Shown: piece after piece, positions 23,883 through 24,243 of the stretch
Layout of the letters: every line of letters begins with the position of its first letter
Position numbering within the stretch: the stretch's first letter is position 1
Program-made: the position numbers and the translations under genes
Notes under the pieces: model-generated
Seen by the model: only the letters and a program-made list of their open reading frames with translations
Told to the model about the DNA's origin: nothing
Databases searched by the model: none
NCBI GenBank assembly: GCA_905199225.1
Contig: CAJKFS010000036.1
Coordinates: 1-24,243 of the forward strand
Direction: 5' to 3'
DNA: 24,243 bases
Origin: an uncultured Collinsella sp.
GTDB lineage: Bacteria; Actinomycetota; Coriobacteriia; Coriobacteriales; Coriobacteriaceae

Positions 23883-24243
23883 ATGGCAACTTTTGAATCC
23901 CAGAATCGCCGTATGCCCAAGATCGAGGCCTGCCTGAAGGCCAACGGCCTTGAGAGCCTCGACGCCTGCAACGAGATGCTGCTGGCCAAGGGCATCGACT
24001 GCGATAAGATCATCCGCGGCATCCAGCCCATCTGCTTCGACAATGCTGTCTGGGCATACACCCTGGGCACCGCCATTGCCGTTAAGCGCGGCCTGAAGAG
24101 CGCTGCCGACTGTGCAGCTGCCATCGGCGAGGGCCTCGAGGCCTTCACCATCCCCGGCTCTGTCGCTGAGCAGCGCAAGGTCGGTCTGGGCCACGGCAAC
24201 CTGGGTGCCATGCTGCTGCATGAGGACACCCATTGCTTCGCCT
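23883..24243 (+). CDS. GGGtGRT-family protein, 5' part only
   Basis: The first 120 codons of a protein cut off by the window edge. It starts at ATG 23883, 20 bases after the NifU-like stop, with GGGAGG ten bases upstream. The sequence (RRMPKIEACLKANGL, then IRGIQPICFDNAVWAYTLG and GLGHGNLGAMLLHEDTHCF) is recognisable as the GGGtGRT family, named for a C-terminal motif not visible here. It has many cysteines (17, 29, 40, 51 and later). Function is not established; the constant partnership with a NifU-like scaffold suggests a role in Fe-S or metal handling. Cotranscription with the upstream gene is very likely. Confidence 0.82.
   Translation, partial: MATFESQNRRMPKIEACLKANGLESLDACNEMLLAKGIDCDKIIRGIQPICFDNAVWAYTLGTAIAVKRGLKSAADCAAAIGEGLEAFTIPGSVAEQRKVGLGHGNLGAMLLHEDTHCFA

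Overview
The window reads as a chromosomal segment of a high-GC Gram-positive gut bacterium. The best guess is Coriobacteriia, most likely Collinsella or a close relative. That placement rests on the sufC-sufB-sufD-sufS-sufU order beside an Rrf2 regulator, a sortase-type surface protein, a NifU-like/GGGtGRT gene pair, and codon and protein style. It is recognition rather than a database result.

Layout. (1) 1-2354: an AT-rich membrane acyltransferase gene preceded by an Orc1/Cdc6-like AAA+ ATPase gene, both on the minus strand. (2) 2564-9474: five glycosyltransferase family 2 genes on the minus strand, transcribed from about 9540 downwards. The first four alternate between two paralogous types (A-B-A-B), and the fifth is a long protein with two GT2 domains. 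A galactofuranosyl/rhamnosyl-transferase-like gene (9731-10750) diverges from them. Together with the acyltransferase this looks like a locus for a cell-surface glycan. (3) 10775-12571: a protein of the AAA-ATPase-like plus PD-(D/E)XK family in which both the Walker B glutamate and the nuclease E-x-K appear to be lost. (4) 12774-14555: a secreted, probably wall-anchored protein with a lysozyme-like N-terminal domain, a long Ser/Asp/Lys-rich stalk and an MPKTG sorting signal, closed by a clear terminator. (5) 14684-15817: an Rrf2 Fe-S-type regulator followed by a MntA-like minimal nucleotidyltransferase and a HepT/HI0074-like HEPN protein, apparently one operon. (6) 16040-21285: the complete SUF Fe-S assembly operon on the plus strand, tightly packed with overlapping genes and ending in a strong terminator. 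(7) 21349-23160: about 600 bases of structured non-coding DNA, a REP-associated (Y1/HUH-like) transposase-like gene on the minus strand, and a second non-coding stretch. (8) 23161 to the window end: a NifU/IscU-like scaffold gene and the start of a GGGtGRT-family gene.

How the parts fit. Fe-S biology dominates the right half. SufB/C/D form the scaffold ATPase, SufS mobilises sulfur, SufU accepts and transfers it, and the divergent Rrf2 protein with three cysteines is the likely sensor. The 15818-16039 divergent control region holds a perfect 12-bp inverted repeat and an IscR-like palindrome that overlaps a candidate promoter. The most unusual arrangement is the sharing of the regulator's transcription unit with a HEPN/nucleotidyltransferase pair, which could tie Fe-S status to a toxin-antitoxin or RNA-targeting module. 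The left half is dominated by surface glycan synthesis, with evidence of tandem duplication and probably of transfer.
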